Positions 35,952-44,926 are shown, counted from the first letter of the stretch. The stretch: 64,000 nt of DNA from Sphaerisporangium krabiense (GCF_014200435.1 NZ_JACHBR010000001.1:5894001-5958000); one strand, 5' to 3'. The notes: generated by a model from the sequence alone, not told the origin. A program made the numbers and translations.

Positions 35952-37853
35952 TCAGCGGGCACGCCGCAGGGCCAGGACCGTCGTCTCGTCCAGCACCTGA
36001 CCACCGGAGAAGGCCAGGTGGTCGTCCTCGACGGCCTTGACCACCGACGTCGCCGGCTGCCCCGCGCACCGGGCCAGCACCTCGGTCAGGCGGCCCTCCC
36101 CGTAGGCCAGCTCGGCCTGCCCCGACCTGCCGCGCGAGCCCGCGAGACCGTCGGAGTACAGCACCAGCGTGTCGCCGATCGCCAGCGCGACCTCCTCGAC
36201 GGGGAACTTCGCGCCGGTCTCGATGCCGAGCGGCATGCCGCCCCCGGAGGTGTAGCCGACCTCGCCGTCCGCCTTCAGCACCGCGGGCGGGTGGTTGCCC
36301 GCCGAGGCCAGGCGGACGCGCCCGCCGCGCCGGCCCGGCGTGACGAAACCCGCGGCCACCATGACGAACATGCCGGTGTCCTGCACGACCAGGGCGTCGT
36401 TCAGCCGCGCGACGACCTCGGCGGGGTCGTCCTCCCAGACGCTGAGCGTGCGCAGGCCGCCGCGCACCAGCGCGGTCACCGACGCCGCCTCCTCGCCCTG
36501 GCCGACCACGCCGCCGAGCGCGAACCCCCAGCCGTCCTTCACCCGGAAGACGTCGTAGAACTCGCCGCCGATCGCCCGCGGCCCCGCGCCGGTGTGGTAG
36601 GCCGCCGCCGTGTCGTACCCGGGGATCTCCGGCAGCGTGCGCGGCAGCACGCCGGTCTGCAGGGTGTCGGCGGCCTGCGAGCGGTCCTGGAAGGTGCGCT
36701 GGGCGCGCAGGGCCAGCCCGATGTGCGCGCCGGCGTCCTCCATGAGCGCGAGGTCGGCCAGGCCGAACGAGGGACGCTCGCGCAGCCGCAGCAGCGTGAG
36801 CACCCCGGCCGTCTCCTCGCCCGCGCCGATGGGCACGCTCAGCACCGAGCCCGCCCGCGCCGCCTGCAGGACGGGCACGCCGTCGGGCAGGGCGCCGAGC
36901 AGTGAATCGTCCTCGACCATCTCGTGGACCACGCCCGTGCCTCTCTCCAGCACGTGCGAGATCAGCGGCGCCGCGGCGGGGGAGAGGCGCTCCAGCGTGC
37001 GGATCAGCCGCGACACCGGCTGGTTGGTCGGGCCGAGCACCAGCGACCGCCGCGCCACCCCCTCGCGCACGACGTCGGCGATGACCCAGTCGGCGGTGTG
37101 CGCGGCCAGCAGGCGGCCCGAGCGGATCAGCGCGACCGGCTGGCTCAGGCTCTCCTCGTCCAGCAGCAGGCGGGTGAGCTGCGACAGCAGCTCCTGGCGC
37201 CGGGCGCCGGCCAGGAGCTGCGGCTCGTCCGGCGTGGCGTCCTGCTCGACCGCGCGGCCCGGCTCGGGCGTGCGCGCCTCGACCGGCAGCGCGACCGCCG
37301 CGATCATCTCCTGGGGCTCCCCGGCCATGCGGAGCTGGGTCAGGACGAGCTGCACGTTGTGGGCGCGCCCCTGATGGGCCAGCCGCGTCGGGAACGCCGC
37401 CGTCTCACCGGTGTGCAGGACGGCCGTCAGGTGCGAGCGGAACGCCGCCCGCCGGGAGACGTCCACGAGCAGCGGGAACGCGCGGCCGGTGAGGTAGCCG
37501 TCGGGGCTGCCGAGCAGGCGGGACGCCTCGGCGTTCACCCGCCGCACGTTGCCGGAGGCGTCCAGCACGATCACCGGCACCGGCATCGCCCGGTAGAGCG
37601 TGCGCAGCAGCTTGAGCTCGCGGTTCGCGCCGTCCCTGCCGCCCGGCCCCGCCGGCCTGCGGCGCGACTTGCCGAGCTCTCCGATCGCCCCCCGCAGCAG
37701 GTCGCGGGCCGTGTCCAGCTCCACGAGCGCGGCGTCCAGCGTCGGCCCGGGGTCGGCGGGGTAGGCCGCGCGGGCCTGGCGCAGCGACGAGATGCGGGCG
37801 GTCAGCCCGCTGAGCGCCTGTTCCAGCGCGGGCAGGTCGGTAGGCTCGGTCAA
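35952..37853 (-). CDS. PAS-GAF-SpoIIE protein with altered metal site
   Basis: 633 aa regulator: N-terminal helical region, PAS (PVPVIVLDASGNVRRVNAEASRLLG), GAF (VLSVPIGAGEETAGVLTLL) and a C-terminal PP2C/SpoIIE domain. SpoIIE phosphatases dephosphorylate the STAS antagonist of an RsbW-like kinase; such genes lie 1-4 kb away. Here two metal-binding Asp are replaced: GGEFYD for GGDxxD and GGVVGQG for GDVxGxG; the last motif DETTVLAL keeps its Asp. TTG at 37853 chosen over TTG at 37907 because GAAGGA lies 9 bp upstream. Possibly an inactive or altered phosphatase. Confidence 0.85.
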   Translation of the reverse strand: MTEPTDLPALEQALSGLTARISSLRQARAAYPADPGPTLDAALVELDTARDLLRGAIGELGKSRRRPAGPGGRDGANRELKLLRTLYRAMPVPVIVLDASGNVRRVNAEASRLLGSPDGYLTGRAFPLLVDVSRRAAFRSHLTAVLHTGETAAFPTRLAHQGRAHNVQLVLTQLRMAGEPQEMIAAVALPVEARTPEPGRAVEQDATPDEPQLLAGARRQELLSQLTRLLLDEESLSQPVALIRSGRLLAAHTADWVIADVVREGVARRSLVLGPTNQPVSRLIRTLERLSPAAAPLISHVLERGTGVVHEMVEDDSLLGALPDGVPVLQAARAGSVLSVPIGAGEETAGVLTLLRLRERPSFGLADLALMEDAGAHIGLALRAQRTFQDRSQAADTLQTGVLPRTLPEIPGYDTAAAYHTGAGPRAIGGEFYDVFRVKDGWGFALGGVVGQGEEAASVTALVRGGLRTLSVWEDDPAEVVARLNDALVVQDTGMFVMVAAGFVTPGRRGGRVRLASAGNHPPAVLKADGEVGYTSGGGMPLGIETGAKFPVEEVALAIGDTLVLYSDGLAGSRGRSGQAELAYGEGRLTEVLARCAGQPATSVVKAVEDDHLAFSGGQVLDETTVLALRRAR

Positions 37854-38046
37854 TTGGACGTCCTTCGTGTCACCGGGCGGGCGTTCCCCTGCTAGACGGT
37901 ACGTCAACTACGGCGGCACGGCGCCCGCGCGTCGAAGAGCATCTCATGACGCGAATTAACCTGAGGCTTCGGGGAACCGAGACCCGCACATGAAGGCTGC
38001 TCACGACGCCCTTGGAGCCCTGCGTATGGAGACGGTGCTGTAGACG

Positions 38047-38778
38047 ATGGTAGAGACGATGCGCATGTTCAGCCCCGCCCTCGCCCGTGATCTCGCGGCG
38101 CTCGGCCGCGTCCACGAGGGCACCTCGATGGAGAGCGTGCTGCGCGGCATCACCGGCGCCGTCGCCGTCGGCGTCCCGGGGTGCGCCGGCGGCACCGTCG
38201 AGCTGCGGCGCGACGAGCGGCTCATGTTCTCCGCCTCCCACAGCGATCTGATCGCCCTGGTCGACCGCGAGCAGGCCCTCGGCGAGGGGCCCGCGCTGGA
38301 GGCCGTGGCCAGCCGCAGGAACGTCCTGGTCCCCGACCTGCTGCAGGAGACGCGCTGGCCCCGGTACGCCGCGACCGCCGTCCACTACGGCGTGCGGGCC
38401 GCGCTCGTGCTGCCGATCGCGATCGAGGACGCCACGCTCGTGCTCGGCCTCTACGCGGTGCGGCCGGGCGCGTTCACCGGCGGCTCGGCCGACCCGCTCG
38501 CCGCCCTGCTCACCGAGCACCTCACCGTGGCGCTGGCCAACATCTCCGACTACGACGAGGTGCTCACCGACGCCGCCCAGCTCCAGGAGGCGCTGGCGGG
38601 CCGCTCGGTGATCGACCAGGCCAAGGGCATCATCATGCACGCCAGCGGATGTTCGGCCGAGGCGGCCTTCGACGAGCTGCGCCGCCTGTCCCAGCACCAC
38701 CAGGTCAAGGTCGCCGACCTCGCGCGGCTGCTGGTCAGCGAGCACCAGAGCAAGCACGGCGGCGCCGCACCGTCCTGA
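38047..38778 (+). CDS. GAF-ANTAR RNA-binding antiterminator-like protein
   Basis: 243 aa. GAF domain 20-165 (GEGPALEAV, then VLPIAIEDATLVLGLYAVRPG). A C-terminal three-helix ANTAR domain (VIDQAKGIIMHASGCSAEAAFDELRRLSQHHQVKV). ANTAR proteins bind twin-hairpin RNA to suppress termination; GAF would sense a small ligand. Divergent from the SpoIIE-type gene, near sigma/STAS genes, so probably part of the same signalling locus. Confidence 0.88.
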   Translation: MVETMRMFSPALARDLAALGRVHEGTSMESVLRGITGAVAVGVPGCAGGTVELRRDERLMFSASHSDLIALVDREQALGEGPALEAVASRRNVLVPDLLQETRWPRYAATAVHYGVRAALVLPIAIEDATLVLGLYAVRPGAFTGGSADPLAALLTEHLTVALANISDYDEVLTDAAQLQEALAGRSVIDQAKGIIMHASGCSAEAAFDELRRLSQHHQVKVADLARLLVSEHQSKHGGAAPS

Positions 38779-38779
38779 G

Positions 38780-38821
38780 CCGTCCCCGGGGCGCCGCGGC
38801 TCAGGCGCGGCGCCCGGACGG
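38780..38821. terminator. Long hairpin between convergent ANTAR and STAS genes
   Basis: Inner stem GGGCGCCGCG / CGCGGCGCCC (38789-38815) extended by CCGTCC/GGACGG, with a small bulge. Confidence 0.7.
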
Positions 38822-38829
38822 CCGCGGGC

Positions 38830-39198
38830 TCACCCGCGGAAGGCGGCCAGCGCCTCCTCCAGCGTGTCGTACAGGGGGAGCCGCTGGGCCAGGCCCGTGA
38901 CCCACATCACCTTGGAGTTGGAGTACTGCACCCCGACCAGGGCGAAGTGGCCCTGCGCCGCCATCGTGCGCTGCCAGTGATGGACGATCAGGCCGAGGGC
39001 CCGGGAGTCCATGAACGTGACGCCCGCCAGGTCGAGCACCAGGTCGGGGCCGTGGTCGTCGGTGATCTCGGCCAGGCTGTCGGTGAACTGCTGGCGTGTG
39101 GTGGCATCGAGGATGCCGCTCACCCGGACCACCGGTACGTCCTCGGCAACCGCCGAGGTAAGGGTCAAGGCCGACTCGGCCTTGTCGGGAACGGTCAC
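38830..39198 (-). CDS. STAS anti-sigma factor antagonist (RsbV/SpoIIAA-like)
   Basis: 122 aa STAS domain. The phosphorylation site is VTFMDSRALGLI with the conserved Ser after Asp. VSGILDATTRQQF and the late HFALVGVQYS are usual. GTG at 39198 has AGGAGG 6 bp upstream. It should bind the RsbW-like kinase when dephosphorylated and free the sigma factor. Divergent from the sigma gene. Confidence 0.88.
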   Translation of the reverse strand: MTVPDKAESALTLTSAVAEDVPVVRVSGILDATTRQQFTDSLAEITDDHGPDLVLDLAGVTFMDSRALGLIVHHWQRTMAAQGHFALVGVQYSNSKVMWVTGLAQRLPLYDTLEEALAAFRG

Positions 39199-39255
39199 CA
39201 CGCGCCTCCTCACCGCATCCTGGCGCATGGCGCCAACCCCATCGGGGGGTCAATC

Positions 39256-39285
39256 GCAACATTACTGTTGCCCAGGGGGTAGCAA
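39256..39285. promoter_or_regulatory. GCAAC palindrome array between STAS and sigma genes
   Basis: GCAAC-ATTACT-GTTGC (39256-39271) is a perfect inverted repeat; a third half-site GCAA follows at 39282. It lies in the AT-richer divergent interval, about 60 bp from the STAS start. A GGGGGTA stretch at 39275-39281 may serve as a SigB-type -10. Candidate shared operator. Confidence 0.4.
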
Positions 39286-39423
39286 TACTCTTGATTTCTG
39301 GGGAATACTGGAGCCGAGGTCCAGCAGAGGGCCTCGTCTCGACCGTAGTACGCGAGGCGACGCCTGCTCTGCATGGGTTCAGGCGGCTCCCGCCTCGCTT
39401 GCAAGGCATACGAGGGAGCAGCA

Positions 39424-40209
39424 ATGGCTGCCGAAGACCGCAGCACTTCCCCCCAGATCGACGTCACCGCCGAAGACCTCCTCCGTGAGCTGGCCGAGCC
39501 CGCCATCACCGAGGATCGCGCGGCGCGGCTTCGCGAGATGATAGTCGAGATGCACCTTCCCATGGCGCGTGAGATCGCCCGCCGCTACCGCCACCGCGGC
39601 GAGCCCATGGAAGATCTGCTCCAGGCCGCGTACGTCGGCCTGATGAAGGCGATCAACGGCTTCGACGCCGAGCTCGGCCACAGCTTCAGGGGCTACGCCA
39701 TGGTCACGATGACCGGCGAGGTCAAGCGGCACTTCCGCGACCGCACCTGGGCCGTGCGGGTGCCGCGCCTCTACCAGGAGCGGCGCTCCGAGCTCAACCG
39801 TCTCGTCGCCGACTTCACCCAGGAGCTCGGCAGGTTCCCCACCGTCGCCGAGCTGGCCGAGAAGATGGGCATCTCGGAGGAGGACATGCTCCTCACGATG
39901 GACGCCTCCGCCGCCTACAGCACCCTGTCGCTGGACGCCCCGATGGGCGCCGACGACGACGCCGCCGCGCTCGGGGACGTCATCCCGGACGACGACGACG
40001 AGCTGGCCACCCTGGTCGACCGCGAGGCGATGAAGCCGCTGATCGACCGGCTCCCGGAGCGTGAGCGCAACATCCTGCTGCTGCGCTTCTACGGCAACAT
40101 GACGCAGGCGGAGATCGCCGCCGAGTTCGGCATCTCGCAGATGCACGTCTCGCGGATCCTCCGCAAGGTCCTCGACCAGCTCCGCGCACAACTTGTGGGC
40201 GCGAGCTGA
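39424..40209 (+). CDS. SigB/SigF/SigG-type alternative sigma factor
   Basis: 261 aa sigma-70 of group 3. Region 2: EPMEDLLQAAYVGLMKAINGFDAELGHSFRGYAMVTMTGEVKRHFRD; region 3: RLPT-like (GRFPTVAELAEKMGI); region 4: TQAEIAAEFGISQMHVSRILRKVL. ATG at 39424 with GAGGGA 6 bp upstream; a longer frame begins at 39373 without an RBS. Expected to be held by the anti-sigma kinase encoded 160 bp downstream. Role likely in stress or development. Confidence 0.92.
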   Translation: MAAEDRSTSPQIDVTAEDLLRELAEPAITEDRAARLREMIVEMHLPMAREIARRYRHRGEPMEDLLQAAYVGLMKAINGFDAELGHSFRGYAMVTMTGEVKRHFRDRTWAVRVPRLYQERRSELNRLVADFTQELGRFPTVAELAEKMGISEEDMLLTMDASAAYSTLSLDAPMGADDDAAALGDVIPDDDDELATLVDREAMKPLIDRLPERERNILLLRFYGNMTQAEIAAEFGISQMHVSRILRKVLDQLRAQLVGAS

Positions 40210-40368
40210 TTAGACGGGCGATCCCGGGGCACTCAATCGGGCGGAACGCGGCTTGCGTGCAGGCCATCACCATCGCGAAGGGGTGTCCCGGGGTATCTTC
40301 ATCGATGTATGACGGTATTCCCGGGCACAGGGTGACCTAGTCTGATCGCTCATGGAGGCGGTTATCGG

Positions 40369-40824
40369 GTGAACGAGGACGGTATCCCTCCTCCTCCCCG
40401 CTTCCTCGCGGACGGGGGCGGCACTTCGCTGTTCCCGTTGGGCGTGCCGGCCAGGGAGCTGACCTTCTGCGTCGCCGACCTGCCCGAGGTGCGGGACTTC
40501 GCCGCGCTCCAGGCCCGCAGGGCCGGAATGGCGGAGGAGAGCATCGGAGACTATCTCGTCGCCGTCAACGAGGTCGCCACCAACGCCGTGACACACGGTT
40601 CGGCCAAGGCGCGGCTGCGCGTGTGGTGCGAAGGCGGCGACCTCCTCATCGACATCCACGACGACGGCCACTGGATCGTCGAGGAGCAGCCCGGGATGAT
40701 CGCCCCGCACGATTATTCGACGAGCGGCATGGGCCTGTGGGTGGCGCGCAGGCTGACCAAGGCGCTGACGCTCCGCACCGGCGCCACGGGGACGAGCCTC
40801 ACCATGCGCTTCCAGATCCGATAG
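40369..40824 (+). CDS. RsbW-like anti-sigma serine kinase (HATPase_c_2)
   Basis: 151 aa GHKL ATPase. N-box YLVAVNEVATNAVTHG, HDDGHW, and G-box TSGMGLWVARRLTKALTL with TGTSLTMRF at the end. Binds the sigma factor and phosphorylates the STAS protein. GTG start; GGAGG lies about 11 bp upstream. Immediately downstream of sigma (160 bp) with its own probable promoter. Confidence 0.88.
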   Translation: MNEDGIPPPPRFLADGGGTSLFPLGVPARELTFCVADLPEVRDFAALQARRAGMAEESIGDYLVAVNEVATNAVTHGSAKARLRVWCEGGDLLIDIHDDGHWIVEEQPGMIAPHDYSTSGMGLWVARRLTKALTLRTGATGTSLTMRFQIR

Positions 40825-40910
40825 CTGGGATATACCCGGCAAAGCTGACAATTCTGGCAAAGCCGATAAAGCCTCTGTTCGGCGGCGTCGGACGGGGTAC
40901 GTCCGCAACC

Positions 40911-42248
40911 ATGAGGGAGCGAACCCCGCGCGTGCTCATCGTCGGTGGCGGCCACACCGGCATGTTCGCCGCCCTCCGCCTCCAGCGCAGGCTCCACCCC
41001 GGCGAGGCCGCCATCACCCTGGCCGACCTGGACTCCTACATGACCTACCAGCCGTTCCTCCCCGAGGCCGCGGCCGGCAACATCGAGCCCAGGCACGTCG
41101 TCATCTTCCTGCGCCGCGTCCTGCCCGCCTGCGCCATCCTCAGCGGCCGGATCCTGGACATCGAGCTCTCCTCGCGCTCGGCCGGGTTCCAGCCCTACGA
41201 GGGGCCGCCGCGCCGGCTGCGGTACGACCACCTGGTCTTCGCGCCCGGCTCGGTCTCCCGCACCTTGCCCATCCCCGGGCTCGCCGAGTGGGGGATCGGC
41301 TTCAAGAACCTCGAAGAGGCCATCCACCTGCGCAACCACGTGCTCGCCCAGCTCGACCTCGCCGCCTCGACCACCGACGTCCGAGTACGGCGCAGGGCCC
41401 TCACCTTCGTCTTCGTGGGCGGAGGCTACGCCGGCGTCGAAGCCCTGGCCGAGCTGGAGGACATGGCCGCCGACGCCTGCCGCTACTTCCCCTCCATCGA
41501 ACGCGAGGACATGCGCTGGATCCTCGTCGAGGCCACCGGCGAGATCCTGCCCGAGGTCGGCCCCGAGATGGGACTGTGGACCGCCCAGCAGCTCCGCGGG
41601 CGCGGCATCGAGGTGCGCACCCACACCCTGCTGAGATCGGCCGTGGACCGCCACATCGTCCTCAGCGACGGGGAGGAGTTCGACGCGGGCACCCTGGTGT
41701 GGACGGCGGGCGTCAAACCGAACCCGCTCGCCGCGAGCGGCGACCTCCCCCTCGACGAGCGCGGCCGCGTCAAGGTCGACGCCTACCTGCTCGTCGAGGG
41801 CACCCACTTCGCCTTCGCCGCCGGCGACAGCGCCGCCGTCCCCGACCTCCTCCACCCCGGCCAGACCACCCCGCCCAACGCCCAGCACGCCGTCCGCCAG
41901 GCCGCCCTGCTCGCCGACAACCTCATCGCCACCCTGCGCGGCAAGGAGCGGCGTCCGTACGTCCACCGCAGCGCCGGGTCGGTGGCCGGCCTCGGCCGCT
42001 ACCGGGGCGTGGCCAACGTGTACGGGCACCGGATCCGGGGCTACCCGGCCTGGCTCCTGCACCGCGCCTACCACCTGTCGAAGGTGCCGAGCTTCGAGAA
42101 GAAGTCCCGCATCATGGCCGACTGGATCATGGGTTTCTTCTTCCGCCGCGAGATCGTCTCCCTGGGCGCCATGCAGGACCCCCGCCAGGAGTTCGAATAC
42201 GCCGCCCGCACCACCCCCATCCGCGAACGCATGCTCGCCCGCGGCTGA
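40911..42248 (+). CDS. NADH dehydrogenase II-like FAD/NAD(P) oxidoreductase
   Basis: 445 aa. FAD motif VLIVGGGHTGMFAALRLQRRL, NAD motif FVFVGGGYAGVEALAELEDMAADACRYF, late AAGDSAAVPD. C-terminal FEKKSRIMADWIMGFFFRREI is an amphipathic membrane-binding helix as in type II NADH dehydrogenases, which pass electrons to quinone without proton pumping. ATG at 40911; two copies of GGCAAAGCYGA 18 bp apart (40838 and 40856) precede it. Confidence 0.86.
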   Translation: MRERTPRVLIVGGGHTGMFAALRLQRRLHPGEAAITLADLDSYMTYQPFLPEAAAGNIEPRHVVIFLRRVLPACAILSGRILDIELSSRSAGFQPYEGPPRRLRYDHLVFAPGSVSRTLPIPGLAEWGIGFKNLEEAIHLRNHVLAQLDLAASTTDVRVRRRALTFVFVGGGYAGVEALAELEDMAADACRYFPSIEREDMRWILVEATGEILPEVGPEMGLWTAQQLRGRGIEVRTHTLLRSAVDRHIVLSDGEEFDAGTLVWTAGVKPNPLAASGDLPLDERGRVKVDAYLLVEGTHFAFAAGDSAAVPDLLHPGQTTPPNAQHAVRQAALLADNLIATLRGKERRPYVHRSAGSVAGLGRYRGVANVYGHRIRGYPAWLLHRAYHLSKVPSFEKKSRIMADWIMGFFFRREIVSLGAMQDPRQEFEYAARTTPIRERMLARG

Positions 42249-42377
42249 CCCGCCCCCCACATCCCTCCCCGTCCGCGAACGCACGCTCGTCCGCGTCCGA
42301 CGCGTTCCGCACGTCCCTCCCCATCCGGTGACGCGTGATCGCGACAGCCGACCCGTCTCGTACATCCCTCTTGGAAC

Positions 42378-42416
42378 GACGACGAGGGGGCGCCGGGATG
42401 GCGCCCCCTCGTCGTC
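42378..42416. terminator. Very strong bidirectional terminator
   Basis: Perfect 17-bp stem GACGACGAGGGGGCGCC / GGCGCCCCCTCGTCGTC with GGGAT loop between convergent genes. Confidence 0.85.
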
Positions 42417-42432
42417 CGGTACTTACGCGCCG

Positions 42433-42621
42433 TCAGCGGCGGGTGCGACGGTAGCCGCCGCGCCACGAGCCGACGCTCGAGGTCCCGATGCCGGCCTGGT
42501 GCAGGGCCAGCAGGCACAGCCCGAGCGCGATCAGCGCGGTGGTCGAGATCCCGATGCTGGAGCCGATGAGCGCCAGCACGAAGGCGAGTCCGAAGACGAT
42601 CGCCGCGACGATGGCGAGCAT
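42433..42621 (-). CDS. Small two-helix membrane protein
   Basis: 62 aa with two hydrophobic helices (1-20 and 26-45) and a basic tail SWRGGYRRTRR. Begins 3 bp after the stop of the 407-aa gene, so it is the third gene of that operon. No family recognised; similar tiny proteins are often encoded alone in actinomycetes. Confidence 0.7.
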   Translation of the reverse strand: MLAIVAAIVFGLAFVLALIGSSIGISTTALIALGLCLLALHQAGIGTSSVGSWRGGYRRTRR

Positions 42622-42624
42622 GTG

Positions 42625-43848
42625 TTACCTCGATTCGTGACGTGCCGGGGAACCCGCCTGCCCGGCGTTCCCGTGGGTGAGTCCCACCAGCTCCTCCAGG
42701 AGCGAGCGGTAGTCGCGCAGCGCCAGCCGGAGCCGCTCGGTGTCGCCGTCGCCGCCGTTCTTCCAGCGGTCGGCGAGATTCTTCCTGCGCGTGGTCAGCG
42801 CGTCCACGGCCTCCTCGACGAGCCGGTCGGCCCGCTCCACGGCGTCCCGGGGGTCGTCCACGAACCCGGCCTGAACCTCGCGCCACCGCCCGAGGAAGTC
42901 CCCGTCCGCCGAGCCCCGCCCGTCACCCAGGCCGTTCCCCCCGGCCCGCACGCCCGCGCCCGGACCCAAGCCGACGCCATCCGTGGCGCCGTCCGCGGTC
43001 ACGCCGTCAGAAGCGCCGTGCGCGATCGCGCCACCGGGAGCCCCATGCGTGGTCACGCTGTCGGGAGCGCCGTGTGTGATCGCGCCACCGGGAGCCCCGT
43101 GCGTGGTCACGCCATCAGGGGCGCCGTCATGCGCGATCGCGCCGTCCGTAGCGCCGTCGCGCGCGGTCACGCCGTCGCGGTCCAGGTCGGCCGCGTGCGA
43201 GGACTCGTGCGCGGCGTCCTTCGCGACCGTGAGTCCCGCCCGGTCCTTCGTCGTCACCTCGTTCTCCCTCACCAGGTCGTCTCCCTTGTCGTGCTTGTCA
43301 TGGCCTGTGTCCGTGAGGCCGGGACCGGTCACCGGCCCGCTGGTCGTCGTCAGCTCGTCCGTCCCCGCCCGCTCCGCCGGCTTGGGGTACACGATCAGGT
43401 CGGCGGCCTCCGGAGGCTGACCGAGCCGCCCGGTCGGCTCGAAGTCGAGGACGGGATCAGGCGTGGGCCGCGCCTCACCGTGCGCCCCGGCCCCGCCGGC
43501 CCGTCCGGGCTGCGTGGGTACGGAGTCGGGGTCGCGCAGCGCGTCGTCCCGCTCCCGCCGCCGCTCCGCGTCCCGCGCCTCGGCCGGCTCGGCCAGGTCG
43601 GACCCGGGGGAGGTGGCGGTGTGCGCGGGGTCGGCCGTGCCGGAGGGAGCCCGGCCGTTCTCGGCGCGCGCGTCACGAAGCCCGCCGAGCCCCTCGTCCG
43701 CGAGCGACCCGCCCGCACGGTCATGGTCCGCCAGGTCCACCCGCTCGTCCGCGAACGGCCCGCCCGCACGGTCGTGGTCGGCCAGGTCCACCTGCGCCCG
43801 CCCGCGCGTCACCTCGTCGTCGGCCTTGTCTCGGCGATACGGTTCCAT
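42625..43848 (-). CDS. Repeat-rich cytosolic protein with shared C-terminal domain
   Basis: 407 aa, low complexity. N-terminus has a duplicated VDLADHDRAGG unit (about 20-50). The middle (about 218-300) is a Gly/Ala/His/Asp-rich array of 9-aa units like HGAPGGAIT. DNA there shows a 54-bp repeat (43010-43117). The C-terminal 90 residues form a likely helical domain, FLGRWREVQAGFVDDPRDAVERADRLV then LRLALRDYRSLLEELVGL, which resembles the middle domain of the upstream gene product (WTEVQERFVDAP ... ADHLV ... HYRALFEELL). Function unknown; pair is probably functional partners. Confidence 0.7.
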   Translation of the reverse strand: MEPYRRDKADDEVTRGRAQVDLADHDRAGGPFADERVDLADHDRAGGSLADEGLGGLRDARAENGRAPSGTADPAHTATSPGSDLAEPAEARDAERRRERDDALRDPDSVPTQPGRAGGAGAHGEARPTPDPVLDFEPTGRLGQPPEAADLIVYPKPAERAGTDELTTTSGPVTGPGLTDTGHDKHDKGDDLVRENEVTTKDRAGLTVAKDAAHESSHAADLDRDGVTARDGATDGAIAHDGAPDGVTTHGAPGGAITHGAPDSVTTHGAPGGAIAHGASDGVTADGATDGVGLGPGAGVRAGGNGLGDGRGSADGDFLGRWREVQAGFVDDPRDAVERADRLVEEAVDALTTRRKNLADRWKNGGDGDTERLRLALRDYRSLLEELVGLTHGNAGQAGSPARHESR

Positions 43849-43854
43849 CGCTGG

Positions 43855-44814
43855 TCAGCCTCCCTGAACGTCCTGGTCCCGGCCATCACGCCGACCGGGG
43901 ACCTCGACGGCCTCGTGCCGCCCGCGCTCCCCGCGGCCCGGCTCGGCGAGCCGATCGTCCGCCTCCCGGCGGACGCCCTCGTGACGCCCGTTCGCGTCGC
44001 GCAGGTACTCCTCGCGCACGTTCGTCTCGCGCAGGCCGTCGTGGCGCACGTTCGCGTCGCTCAGGTCCTCGCTGTGCACGTCCTCGCGTCGCACGTCCTC
44101 GCGGCGGGCGGCAGGAACGCCGCCGTCATGCGCCACCGCCCGGTCGTGGGCCGCCGTGCCATCGTGCGACGCCGTGCCGTTGTGGGCGGCCGTGCCGTCG
44201 TGCGACACCGTGCCGTCGTGCGACCCGGTGCCGTTGTGGGCGGCCGTGTCATCACGGTGCCGGGCCCGGCCGGTGAGGTTGCTCGTGGTGTCTTCCAGCA
44301 GTTCCTCGAACAGGGCGCGGTAGTGCACCATGGCCTGCCGCAGTTCCTCCGTCGAGGCCTCCTGACGGGCGGCGCGGCTGCTGATCTCGTGCGCCGCGCG
44401 GTAGTGGTCCAGCGCCCGCCCGTGGGCGACGGACAGGTCCGACACCTGCTGCTCGAAGCCCTCGGTCGGATACCCCCGGTCGGCCATCACGGCCGTCACC
44501 AGGTGGTCCGCCTCGGTGACCGCGAAGCCGGGAGCGTCGACGAACCGCTCCTGCACCTCGGTCCACTTCTTGGCGTAGGCGGAGCGGCTCTCCGGCGCGA
44601 GCGGCTTGATGTCCAGCTCGGCGTGCCGCTGCTCTCGTTCGCGTAGTTCCTGCTCGGCCTCGCGACGGCTCTCGCTCGCGCGGAGCGTCCTGTCGTACTC
44701 CGGTCCGAAGCGTTCCTGGAGCCGGTGCCTCCGCTGCCGCTGCGCCATGAGGTAGCCGACCGCCAGGATCGCCACCACCACGGCTAGGACGACGGCCACC
44801 CAGGCGATGGTCAT
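43855..44814 (-). CDS. Membrane-anchored protein with pentapeptide-like tail
   Basis: 319 aa. One N-terminal transmembrane helix (IAWVAVVLAVVVAILAVGYLMA), a coiled-coil-like charged region (25-75), then the helical domain shared with the next gene (about 80-180). Then six-residue repeats SHDGTx/AHNGTx (about 188-232) and about nine five-residue repeats with V or L at every fifth position (EDVRR EDVHS EDLSD ANVRH and on, about 239-285), which fits the A(D/N)LxX pentapeptide pattern. First gene of a three-gene operon. Function unknown. Confidence 0.72.
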   Translation of the reverse strand: MTIAWVAVVLAVVVAILAVGYLMAQRQRRHRLQERFGPEYDRTLRASESRREAEQELREREQRHAELDIKPLAPESRSAYAKKWTEVQERFVDAPGFAVTEADHLVTAVMADRGYPTEGFEQQVSDLSVAHGRALDHYRAAHEISSRAARQEASTEELRQAMVHYRALFEELLEDTTSNLTGRARHRDDTAAHNGTGSHDGTVSHDGTAAHNGTASHDGTAAHDRAVAHDGGVPAARREDVRREDVHSEDLSDANVRHDGLRETNVREEYLRDANGRHEGVRREADDRLAEPGRGERGRHEAVEVPGRRDGRDQDVQGG

Positions 44815-44926
44815 GTCTGCCTCCGGGTTTGTCTGCGTTTGTCAACCCCCCGACTGCCCCGCACGGCCACCCCAAAACGACCCGGTCCCACCTCCGCCCA
44901 CCCGCCCGCGTTCAGGCGGGCCGTCG

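Noticed and set aside
42328-44646. Plus-strand frame over the repeat operon
   Set aside because: Shadow of GC-rich repeats; the minus frames have helices, an N-terminal membrane segment and near-zero gene spacing.
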